A program made the translations under genes and the position numbers. Under the pieces are notes generated by a model. It made no database searches. It had not been told where the DNA came from and saw only the letters and a program-made list of their open reading frames with translations. A DNA stretch of 64,000 nucleotides from Herminiimonas sp. (GTDB lineage: Bacteria > Pseudomonadota > Gammaproteobacteria > Burkholderiales > Burkholderiaceae_D): NCBI GenBank assembly GCA_028292265.1, contig JAQGMR010000023.1, forward strand, positions 1-64,000. The letters are read 5' to 3'. Positions 45,024-53,560 of the stretch are shown in pieces (positions within the stretch are counted from its first letter, which is position 1; every line of letters starts with the position of its first letter).

Positions 45024-45255
45024 GAGGCGCGGGCGGGCTATCGTCGCCGCGCCGGATAGCAGGTCGACTAAAGAGACCCGTCAGCGATATGCTCACTTTC
45101 AAACTTTGTACGCTATCATTCTTCCGCGCCAAACATGGCCTGCGCCGGCGGCTCGCAACCTCGGCCGGGGCAGGCGATGCCGGGTCTGGCTTTACCACTG
45201 CGGATGATTCAGGCGCCTTGCCGTATCCGCACCTAATTCAAAGAGGAGACAAGAA

Positions 45256-46428
45256 ATGAAATTCACCCAACTATTGCGCTCGGCTGCCGTGGTCGCCGTC
45301 ATGGCGCTGTCGGCCGCCGCCGCGCAGGCCGAAGACACCATCAAGGTTGGCCTGATCGCCGCCTTTTCCGGGCCGTTCGCCGACTACGGCAAGATGATGG
45401 AAGCCGGCATCAAGACTTACATGAAGGAGCACGGCGACAAGGTTGGGGGCAAGCGGGTTGAGCTGATCATCCGCGACACCACGGGCCCTTCACCGGAGAT
45501 TGCCAAGCGACTGGCGCAAGAACTGGTGACCCGCGACAAGGTCGATTTCCTCGCCGGTTTCGGGCTGACTCCGGAAGCCCTTGCAGTGGCGCCCGTCGCC
45601 GAGCAATCGAAGACGCCGATGATAGTCATGAACGCCGCAACGTCCGTAGTCACCGCAAAGTCGAGCTATATCGCGCGGGTCTCGATGACGCTGCCGCAAG
45701 TGTCGTACCCGATGGCGGATTGGGCGCTCAAGAACAACATCAAGAAAGTGGTGACCATTGTCGCGGACTACGGCCCGGGCATCGACGCGGAAGGCGCCTT
45801 CAAGAACACCTTTGTCAAGGGTGGCGGCCAGGTGCTGGAATCAATTCGCTCGCCACTACGCAACCCTGAATTCGCGCCTTTCGTCCAGCGCATCAAGGAT
45901 GCAAAACCGGAAGCGGTTTTCGTGTTCGTGCCAGCCGGTGAACAAGGCATTGCGTTCATGAAGAGCTATCGTGAGCGTGGCCTGGCCGAAGCCGGCATCA
46001 AGGTGATCGCAACTGGCGACCTGACCGACGACCATGTACTGGCCGCCATGGGCGACGCAACGCTCGGCGTGATCACCAGCTTCCACTATTCGGCGGCCCA
46101 TGATTCCCCTGAAAACAAGGCCTTCATCAAGCGCTTCGCTGAAGTCAATCCAGCCGCCGGCCGTCCGAACTTCATGGCGGTTGCGGCCTACGACGGCATT
46201 GGCGCCATTTACGAAGTCGCGAAGAAGTTGAATGGCAAGATCGAAGGTGACAAGGCCATGGCAATTCTGAAGGGCATGAAAATCAACAGCCCGCGCGGCC
46301 CGATCATGATCGATCCGGACACCCGGGACGTGGTCCAGACGGTCTACATCCGCAAGGTGGAAAAGGTCAATGGCGAGCCGTACAACGTCGAGTTTGACAA
46401 GTTCGCCAATGTGAAGGATCCGAAGTAA
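45256..46428 (+). CDS. ABC transporter periplasmic binding protein (Liv type)
   Basis: 390 residues; AGAGGAGAC before the ATG. Sec signal in residues 1-25 (LLRSAAVVAVMALSAAAAQA). Type 1 binding fold: IKVGLIAAFSGPFADYGKMM, then LIIRDTTGPSPEIAKRLAQE and FHYSAAHDSPENKAF. Members near aromatic-acid genes often bind benzoate-like acids. The liv genes at 58700-62148 have no binding protein of their own, so this could be their partner; that is inference. Followed by a strong terminator. Confidence 0.9.
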   Translation: MKFTQLLRSAAVVAVMALSAAAAQAEDTIKVGLIAAFSGPFADYGKMMEAGIKTYMKEHGDKVGGKRVELIIRDTTGPSPEIAKRLAQELVTRDKVDFLAGFGLTPEALAVAPVAEQSKTPMIVMNAATSVVTAKSSYIARVSMTLPQVSYPMADWALKNNIKKVVTIVADYGPGIDAEGAFKNTFVKGGGQVLESIRSPLRNPEFAPFVQRIKDAKPEAVFVFVPAGEQGIAFMKSYRERGLAEAGIKVIATGDLTDDHVLAAMGDATLGVITSFHYSAAHDSPENKAFIKRFAEVNPAAGRPNFMAVAAYDGIGAIYEVAKKLNGKIEGDKAMAILKGMKINSPRGPIMIDPDTRDVVQTVYIRKVEKVNGEPYNVEFDKFANVKDPK

Positions 46429-46494
46429 GACAAGCCCAGCGAAGGCCCATATGACGGGCCCGTAGCCCCCAGCAGTTGGTCCTTTTCTGAACTG

Positions 46495-46532
46495 AACCCT
46501 GAAAGCTGAACATCAGCATTCGGGGTTTTTTT
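46495..46532 (+). terminator. Intrinsic terminator
   Basis: AACCCTGAA/TTCGGGGTT outer stem, GCTGA/TCAGC inner stem with an A/A mismatch between, ACA loop, then TTTTT. It lies 66 bases after the binding-protein stop. Confidence 0.9.
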
Positions 46533-46548
46533 ATTCCAGAAGCAGGCT

Positions 46549-49500
46549 TCAGGCCGCCCGGCGATGCGTCCCCTGCACCACCTCCACCAGCCGGTCCAAA
46601 CCCACTGGCTTAACACAGTGGTCGTCAAAGCCAACAGAAAAAGCGCGTTGCACATCTTCGTCTTCGCCCCAACCGGTCAGCGCTACCAGCGCTGCGTCAC
46701 GGACCTCACTGTCTGAAGCGCGAATACGGCGCGCCACTTCATAACCGTCGATGCCTGGTAGCCCAATGTCGAGCAGGATCACATCTGGCTTCATGCTTTG
46801 CGCCATGGCGACCGCGGACAGCCCGTCATAGGCCGTCTGGACTTCATGCCCCATCATGCGCAGGATTTCGGCCACCGTGCTCGCCGCGTCGACGTTGTCA
46901 TCCACGACCAGCACACGGCGCGCATGCCCCGTTGGCGGCGCCACGTTTTCAGAATTCGAGGCGAGATCCGGCGTGGCATGGCACACAGCCTGTCGCGGCA
47001 AGCGCACCACGAACTCGCTGCCATGCCCAATGCCATCACTGAAAGCTTCCACGGTCCCGCCATGCAGCCGGACAAGCCCCTCGACCAGGGAAAGGCCAAT
47101 TCCCAGACCGCCCTGATTGCGATGGATTGGATGCGTCGCCTGGGTAAACAACTTGAAAATGTTCTGCAGCATTTCCGGCGGAATGCCCACACCGCTATCG
47201 CGCACGCTCGCGACATACTCCGAGGCGGTGCTTTTGAGGGACAACTTTATTTCACCGCCCGGATCGGTATATTTCGCGGCGTTGCTAAGCAGATTGGAAA
47301 ACACCTGTGCCAGACGAACTGGATCGGCAATGATATCGGTTGGCCCGTCAGGAAGCTCGACGACCAACCGGTGGTTCCCCGCTTCGATGTCGGGACGACT
47401 GGTGTCGACCGCGCCTTGCAACACGCTGGCCAAGGTGGCGGGTTCCTTCTTCAATTCGATCTTGCCGGTGGTGATCCGTGACACATCCATCAGGTCGTCG
47501 ACGAGGCGCGTCAAGTGTGCCGCCTGACGCTGCATGAGCGCAGTATAGTTTTCGACTCGTGCGCGGTCATCCGAAGCAAGCATGATCAGGGAGAGGCCGC
47601 TGACGACAGCGGCCAGCGGGCTGCGCAATTCATGAGATAGCGTCGCCAGGAATATGTCTTTCGCATGATCGGATTTGCGCATCGCTCTATACAAGCTCGC
47701 ATTCTCCAATGCCACGGCGACCCGGCGCGCCAGGTCTTCGGCCAGAGCCAAATCCTCCGGCTCGTACAGGCGACCGGATTCCGCCGCCACAAAGCTAAGC
47801 TCGCCGAGCGCTTCGCCATGTGCAGACACGGGCACGCGCATCCAGGACCGCAAGCCCAGCTGCTTGAGCGCCGCAAGAAGATCCGGGTCGCTGATGGCCG
47901 TCTCAAGCATTTCGGCGGACAGTTCACGCACCATTCTTGGAGGTTCAGTTTCTCGAGTACTTGTTGGACCTGATGCAGGAAGCGCGCGCCTGGGTAGCCG
48001 GCGGTGGAGCGCGTAACCGACTTGCACCTTTTCAGGGTTCACATGTGCCACCGCGACCCGTTCCAGCGTGCCGTCTTCCTGCCATAAGTCGATCGCACAC
48101 CAGTCGGCGAACGAGGGTACCGCGAGAAGCGCCAGCCGCTCAAGCGTAATGGTGGGCTCCACCAGGCGCGCCAGTTCGGCGCTTGCCTCGGCGAGAAATT
48201 TCAGGTCCTGTTCGGCACGCTTGCGGCGGGTGACGTTGATGCTGACGCCGACCATCTGTGAAGGTCGTCCATGGTCGTCATGGAACATTTGGCCGCGCGC
48301 CTCGATCCAGTGCACCGTACCGTCGGGCCAGACAATGCGGTATTCCACGCGCCTGTTCTCATCACCGGGGAGCGGGTTCCCTATCGCGTCTGAAACCACG
48401 CGCCGGTCATCCAAATGGACGAAGCGCCGCACATAGTCGCGCAAGGAAAATTCGGTCGGCGCGTCGGCAGCGGGTAAGCCGTGTACCGCTGCCATGCCCT
48501 GAAGCCAGCGGACAGTGTTCAGGTTCGCGTTCCATTCCCACGCCCCCATTTCCCCTGCCTGGAGCGCCAGGTTAAGCCGCGCCCGGTTTGTCTGCAGCAG
48601 TTGTTCGGCTTGTCTCTTCTCGACCGTGATGTCTCGACCGTTCGCATACACCATGCCCTGGTCAGGCGCGGCCCGCCACTCGAACCAGCGATAAGATCCG
48701 TCCTTGTGCTTCACACGTACTTCGAAATTGGTGAGTGGCCCTTGCGAAGCTTTCGATATCGCGTCCACTGTTGGCGCGATATCGTCTGGATGGACGAACG
48801 GCGCGAAGTGAAAACCCACGAGGTCTTCCGGCTGATAGCCAAGGATTGCGGTCCACGCGGGATTGACTGCGCGCAGAAAGCCGCCCGGATCGACCACCAG
48901 CAGCAGATCCATCGAGTTGCGCCAGATCCGGTCGCGTTCCCGCGTGCGCTCCGCGACATCGTTCTCCAGGGTCAATGCCAGCCGGCGCAGCGACGCTTCG
49001 CTGTCACGCAAGGCCGCCTCTGCCCTGGTGCGCTCGACCGCGCTCCAGACGCGCTCGGCCGCATCTTGCACAAGAGCGATTTCCTCGGCCGCCCACTCGC
49101 GCGGCGCGCCATTCTCGATTGCCAGAACGGCCTGGAGCTTCCCACCGCGCAGGACTGGCAGCACCAGGTCGGAACTCGCGATGACCGTTGTCAACCCGAC
49201 GGTCCGTATGGCGCGGTTCAACTCGCCAGGAGACTGCTTCTGCGGTTTCAGCAACGTCGTCCCTGTTGTCAACTGCTCGAAACCTTCGGCTAGCGCGCTG
49301 TCGCTGATCGCGCCTGCAAGCTCAGGAACACTGCCGTCGCCATAGCTGGGATGAAATGCGGCATCCCGATTCGTCCGGTCGACCTCTGCAAAGGCGACGC
49401 GCCTGGCTTGCAGGTGGCGCCCGATTAACTGGCTTGCGCCTGCCATGATGGCTGCAGGTTCTGGCATGCCGCGCAACCGGTCCGCAATTTCAAGTTGGAA

Positions 49501-49998
49501 CGCCTGCCGCCGCTCGCTCCATACCCTTGCAGTCGTCTCGGTCACGGCGCAATAGACGCCAGCAACAGCCCCGTCCTGGCGAAGCACAGGCGAATAGGAA
49601 AATGTGAACCAGGCTGGCTCCCCGCGTCCGCCCCGCAGAATCCTCAGCGGCATGTCCTCGGCATAGGTCGACTCCCCCGCCAATGCCTTTTGGATAAGGG
49701 GATAGATGTCCGACCATATTTCCCGCCAGACTTCCTTGAATCGTTTACCAAGTGCGGACGGATGCTTTTGTCCGAGGAACTCCGTGTACGCGTCGTTATA
49801 GATGAAGCCGAGCTCGGGTCCCCACGCCACGAACATCGGAAACTTGGAATTGAGCACCAGATTGACAATCGTCCGAAGCTCAACCGGCCAGCCTCCAGGG
49901 CATCCGAGCGGCGACGCGGACCAGTCGTTAGTGCGCATTAGTGAATGCAGTCCGGTCGTGCCAGGGAACATATCCGGCTGCAGCGGTATTGCGGTCAT
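46549..49998 (-). CDS. Soluble multi-PAS/GAF hybrid histidine kinase
   Basis: 1149 residues with no membrane helix. Order: an N-terminal PAS domain (about 45-160), a GAF domain (about 175-325), two PAS domains (about 350-600, with RVEYRIVWPDGTVHWIEARG), a second GAF domain (about 610-770), HisKA with His789 (LSHELRSPLAAV), HATPase (NLLSNAAKYTDPGG, GGLGIGLSLVEGL) and a receiver with Asp1077 (DVILLDIGLPGIDGYEV). It should sense an intracellular signal (redox, light or ligand) and relay phosphate. No response regulator gene is adjacent. It is convergent with the binding-protein gene and separated from it by the terminator. Confidence 0.92.
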   Translation of the reverse strand: MTAIPLQPDMFPGTTGLHSLMRTNDWSASPLGCPGGWPVELRTIVNLVLNSKFPMFVAWGPELGFIYNDAYTEFLGQKHPSALGKRFKEVWREIWSDIYPLIQKALAGESTYAEDMPLRILRGGRGEPAWFTFSYSPVLRQDGAVAGVYCAVTETTARVWSERRQAFQLEIADRLRGMPEPAAIMAGASQLIGRHLQARRVAFAEVDRTNRDAAFHPSYGDGSVPELAGAISDSALAEGFEQLTTGTTLLKPQKQSPGELNRAIRTVGLTTVIASSDLVLPVLRGGKLQAVLAIENGAPREWAAEEIALVQDAAERVWSAVERTRAEAALRDSEASLRRLALTLENDVAERTRERDRIWRNSMDLLLVVDPGGFLRAVNPAWTAILGYQPEDLVGFHFAPFVHPDDIAPTVDAISKASQGPLTNFEVRVKHKDGSYRWFEWRAAPDQGMVYANGRDITVEKRQAEQLLQTNRARLNLALQAGEMGAWEWNANLNTVRWLQGMAAVHGLPAADAPTEFSLRDYVRRFVHLDDRRVVSDAIGNPLPGDENRRVEYRIVWPDGTVHWIEARGQMFHDDHGRPSQMVGVSINVTRRKRAEQDLKFLAEASAELARLVEPTITLERLALLAVPSFADWCAIDLWQEDGTLERVAVAHVNPEKVQVGYALHRRLPRRALPASGPTSTRETEPPRMVRELSAEMLETAISDPDLLAALKQLGLRSWMRVPVSAHGEALGELSFVAAESGRLYEPEDLALAEDLARRVAVALENASLYRAMRKSDHAKDIFLATLSHELRSPLAAVVSGLSLIMLASDDRARVENYTALMQRQAAHLTRLVDDLMDVSRITTGKIELKKEPATLASVLQGAVDTSRPDIEAGNHRLVVELPDGPTDIIADPVRLAQVFSNLLSNAAKYTDPGGEIKLSLKSTASEYVASVRDSGVGIPPEMLQNIFKLFTQATHPIHRNQGGLGIGLSLVEGLVRLHGGTVEAFSDGIGHGSEFVVRLPRQAVCHATPDLASNSENVAPPTGHARRVLVVDDNVDAASTVAEILRMMGHEVQTAYDGLSAVAMAQSMKPDVILLDIGLPGIDGYEVARRIRASDSEVRDAALVALTGWGEDEDVQRAFSVGFDDHCVKPVGLDRLVEVVQGTHRRAA

Positions 49999-50171
49999 TG
50001 CGATGTCGTACGGTTTAGAAAACAGGATTTCCGACCGCCATTCTGGGCGACCGGTTTCAGACCGTCTACTTTACTGCGAATCGCGATACCCGGTTTTGAC
50101 CAACGGTCCATCGCTGACAAGTGCGCCGACAGCTCGCCCCCCGGCTCGCTCTCAACAGCCACAAGGCGCAC

Positions 50172-52511
50172 TCAATAGCTGTACTTCAGCTCCGCGTAAA
50201 CAGTCCGCTGCGGGAAAGGATGGAACAGGAAGTAGCTCCGATTGTTGATGTTGTCGACACCGAGCGCCGCGCTCCAGTGAGAATCAATTTGGTATCGCAC
50301 GCGCGCATCCGCCACGAAATAGCTTTCGAAACCCTGATAGGTCGCCGGATTGACGTCGGTGTTGTCGACCGTCGCAAACAGGCGTCCGCTATAGCGTCCC
50401 GCTACGGTATAGGCCCACTTGTCATCCGGTCGCCACGTCGCCACCAGCGTGGCACGCCAGTCCGGCACATACGGCGTGCGCTTGCCCACCGATGTGGCGC
50501 CGGCAGACGTCGGTACATAGCCGCTGTTGGCAAGGATGCGGGCGTCGACATAGGTAATGCTTCCCCCAATTTCGAGCCCGCGCATGAAAACGTCCCGCTT
50601 CTGCGCCACGAGCTCGATGCCGCGCTGGCGGGTCCGATCGACATTCTGGGTGAAGCTTACCGGTGCGGCCACCCCTGGGATGGTCGAAGTTTGCGCAATC
50701 AAGGCGTCGAATACGCGCTCCTCGAACAGAGAAATGCGCAGCTTGCCATCGCTGGTATTGCGTTCCAGCGCCAGTTCGCCCGAGCGCACGCTTTCCGGTT
50801 TCAGGAAGGGGTTTGCCTGCGTGAAGGTAGCGCCCGTCTGCACGTTCTGGTAGAGCTCGCCGACGGTGGGGAAGCGCAACGCCTTGCCGAGTGAGGCGGT
50901 TGTGCTCCACTGACTATTGGCTTGCCAGGTCAATGACAGTTTTGGGGAAAGTCCGCTGTCCGTTACCTGCGGCTGGCTCACCGCAAATCCGGTGCCGTTG
51001 GCTGCCGTGGCGAAGTTTGATCCGTCATAGGCGCGCCAACGTTCGTAGCGGCCGCCGATGGTTGCAAACAGGGTCGGCGCGAGCTTCCAGACATCCTGTG
51101 CCCACAGCGCTTCGGTCTGCGTTTTGCCACGCGAGTCGCTGAAGAGAGCGCCGTTGCCGCCGGCGATCCAGTCGCTCGTGTTGAAGGTGGGATTGACCAG
51201 CGTATAGCGATCGATGTGGGCGCCGAAGCTGAATACATGCGCGCTGGATGCGGGCCGCCATGAGCCTTTCACATCAAAGTTGGTCCAGCCGGTATCGCCG
51301 GCATCGGTGATACGGCCTGGGCCACCGGTTTGAGCCGCCGGGTAGAGGCCAGTGGAGGTGCGCGTGATGTCGCGACCGAAGCTGAAATGACTGGCGACGG
51401 CCTCCCAGTCGAACGGTCCCTGCGTTCTGCTTTTCAGCGAAACACTTTGCATCCAGTGCTCCTGCGCCACGGTACTGCTGGAGAACAGGCCTCCAATCGT
51501 GGCTGCCCCATACGAATTGCCGGCTATATTCACATTACCGGCAACACCGCCGAAATAGGGCGCGCCACCAGAGCTTAGCCATGACACGGACCCGGCATCG
51601 GCCCGGTTCTGCCAGTAACCCAGCGTGTAGGCCGCTGTGAGCGACGGCGAAAGGTCGTAGGCCAGCTTGAGTTTGGCGGTGTCCTGTACGGTATGCGTCA
51701 GGTTGCTGGCGCCTAGAACCTGGATCGCGCCGTTGGCACGATTGCGGTCCGCGAAGGCACCACCCACGACCGGCGATCCGGCTGCGGCGGGCGTGGTCGA
51801 CTGATTAATGGTCAGGTAGGTAACTGGCTGGCTGAAACTGCTGAGGTGGTTTGCGCTGAACCACCAGGACAGATCGCCTGAGCGGTTGCCGAGCGTCGCG
51901 CTGGCCTGGGTTGCCGGATAGTGATCGCTAATGCCGTACTGGCTGAAGCTTTGGGACGCCGTGCTCAGTTTTGCGGTGGCTTCAAAGCGAGTCGGCATGC
52001 GGGTCGTGATTTCTGTTACGGCGCCATAGGAATTGCCGGGGTACATGGCGGAAAACGGACCGTACATCACATCGACGCGTTCAATTTCCTCCGGCGCCAC
52101 CATGAACCATTGCGGCGAGCCATTGGCGTTGTTGTTGTTGACGTAAGTCGACAACCAGATGCCGTCGGCCACGATCAGCGTGCGGGCGCTGGCATTGATG
52201 CCGGTCGTGCGACTCGACATTGGGGCCTGCGTGTCGCCGATATAGCGGCGGCGCACTAGCACGTTGGGCAGGTACTTCAACACGTCCTCGGCGGTCATGG
52301 CGTTGATGGTGTCGGCAGCCTGCCGTGCGGTGACACTCTCAGTCGTGACCGGCAGCTGGTTTTTTTCGGCGACGGAGCGCGTGCCTTGCACCTCGACCGG
52401 CGGCAGCGTCTTGTCGGCGGTTTGCGACCATGCGGCAGAGGCAAGGCAGGCCAGCGCAGCCGCTGTCATGGGACGCAGCGGCCCGATTTTATGGGGTAAC
52501 TTTCTCATCAT
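50172..52511 (-). CDS. TonB-dependent outer membrane receptor
   Basis: 779 residues from the first of two adjacent ATGs (52511 and 52508) behind CAGGAATA. Signal peptide in residues 1-29 or so, then the plug domain: LPPVEVQGTRSV, DVLKYLPNVLVRRRYIGD, EEIERVDVMYGPFSAMYPG. A 22-strand barrel follows, ending in the aromatic C-terminus TVYAELKYSY. It imports a metal complex or other nutrient with TonB energy. The substrate is not certain; the DUF2946 gene upstream is a family often seen with copper receptors. No B12 riboswitch motif was seen upstream. Confidence 0.92.
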   Translation of the reverse strand: MMRKLPHKIGPLRPMTAAALACLASAAWSQTADKTLPPVEVQGTRSVAEKNQLPVTTESVTARQAADTINAMTAEDVLKYLPNVLVRRRYIGDTQAPMSSRTTGINASARTLIVADGIWLSTYVNNNNANGSPQWFMVAPEEIERVDVMYGPFSAMYPGNSYGAVTEITTRMPTRFEATAKLSTASQSFSQYGISDHYPATQASATLGNRSGDLSWWFSANHLSSFSQPVTYLTINQSTTPAAAGSPVVGGAFADRNRANGAIQVLGASNLTHTVQDTAKLKLAYDLSPSLTAAYTLGYWQNRADAGSVSWLSSGGAPYFGGVAGNVNIAGNSYGAATIGGLFSSSTVAQEHWMQSVSLKSRTQGPFDWEAVASHFSFGRDITRTSTGLYPAAQTGGPGRITDAGDTGWTNFDVKGSWRPASSAHVFSFGAHIDRYTLVNPTFNTSDWIAGGNGALFSDSRGKTQTEALWAQDVWKLAPTLFATIGGRYERWRAYDGSNFATAANGTGFAVSQPQVTDSGLSPKLSLTWQANSQWSTTASLGKALRFPTVGELYQNVQTGATFTQANPFLKPESVRSGELALERNTSDGKLRISLFEERVFDALIAQTSTIPGVAAPVSFTQNVDRTRQRGIELVAQKRDVFMRGLEIGGSITYVDARILANSGYVPTSAGATSVGKRTPYVPDWRATLVATWRPDDKWAYTVAGRYSGRLFATVDNTDVNPATYQGFESYFVADARVRYQIDSHWSAALGVDNINNRSYFLFHPFPQRTVYAELKYSY

Positions 52512-52733
52512 TATTCCTGAAGCGTTTCGGATCAGGCGATCGGCTTGCCGGCGCGTATGCCATGGCTTATCGTGTCCATCGTTCAGTCGAACCGGGCTAA
52601 CCAGGGGCAGGCAATGCCACGGCGGCAAACCGGACTGGTGAACGACGTCGATAAGCAGGAACAGCCCCTGCGGGACAGCCCGAGGGGACGACCTTGGCGG
52701 CGCCGGAAAGCGCCGATCGCCAGGAATTGGCGG

Positions 52734-53261
52734 TCAGGAGAGGATGGGTGGTGCCCGTGATTGCGGCGCGGTCCAGGCAAACAGCGGTCTGGGTGCGCGA
52801 TAGAAAAGGAAAGGCGCAATGGTCGCCGCGCCAAGCGCAGGGATAACGATGCTGGCGACGAACGGCAAGCCGAACGAACCGGCGTGGGTGAAGCAGAAAG
52901 GGCAATGCTCGAAGTGCGTCGCCGGGGAATGGGAGGCGGGCGAATGCGAGGCGGGCGCGTGTTCGGCGGCTAGATGTGTTTTGGGGGTTGGCATGCCTTC
53001 CACTTCTGGGCTTGCGGCGGACGTGCGCTCCATGTCCATGCCTTCCATGTCCATGCCATGCATGTGCGACGCATGGGGTGCAACCAGTGCCGGTCGTGGC
53101 GCGGAAATCCCCGACCAGGACGCAAGCCAAACAGGATTGAGTTCCAGAGAACCGGCCGCGACGAGCGCGTGCGAAATCGACGGCGCGAGAGAAGCCAGCA
53201 GGACCGCGAAACAGGCGATCCATGCTGCGATACGACGTTGGCGACGGGTCAATCCGACCAT
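52734..53261 (-). CDS. DUF2946 family protein, Met/His-rich
   Basis: 175 residues from the ATG at 53261, where the family begins (TRRQRRIAAWIACFAVLLASL, a signal or anchor helix). The middle is rich in Met and His (HASHMHGMDMEGMDMERT), and the family mark is HFEHCPFCFTHAGSFGLP near residue 115, with a following hydrophobic segment. The Met/His cluster and CxxC suggest periplasmic copper binding; DUF2946 genes often neighbour copper-uptake receptors. It lies 222 bases upstream of the TonB receptor on the same strand, so they may be co-transcribed. Confidence 0.8.
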   Translation of the reverse strand: MVGLTRRQRRIAAWIACFAVLLASLAPSISHALVAAGSLELNPVWLASWSGISAPRPALVAPHASHMHGMDMEGMDMERTSAASPEVEGMPTPKTHLAAEHAPASHSPASHSPATHFEHCPFCFTHAGSFGLPFVASIVIPALGAATIAPFLFYRAPRPLFAWTAPQSRAPPILS

Positions 53262-53560
53262 GATGTCCACTATCCGGCCCCGGCTGGAGCCTCTGTGCCT
53301 GACGATTCTTGCACCAACCGACGTCGGAATATTGATGCAGGTCTTGCCCGGCGAGTTTAGCGCAGTTGCAGGCTGCGATTGGTGCAGTTGTTGCACTTGG
53401 TGCGCTTGTTTAACCCTGCTTTCCTCACCTGCGTTTTGCAAGCTCCTGTTTGTTCGTCTGCGTTTCCGGCTTGCTCTACGAGACTCTTGCCAGGCGCGGC
53501 GGGAACCCGGCGGCGCCGCACGTTACGAACTAGGTTCCATGGCCTTGCTGGAGCACGCTA
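53262..53560. other. Divergent intergenic region, DUF2946 / TPR genes
   Basis: 299 bases with no supported gene. Promoters for both flanking genes are expected; none could be assigned. Confidence 0.35.

Noticed and set aside
52512-52733. Possible cobalamin riboswitch before the TonB receptor
   Set aside because: No B12-box-like GCCACTG or other conserved cobalamin-aptamer segment could be found on the minus strand.
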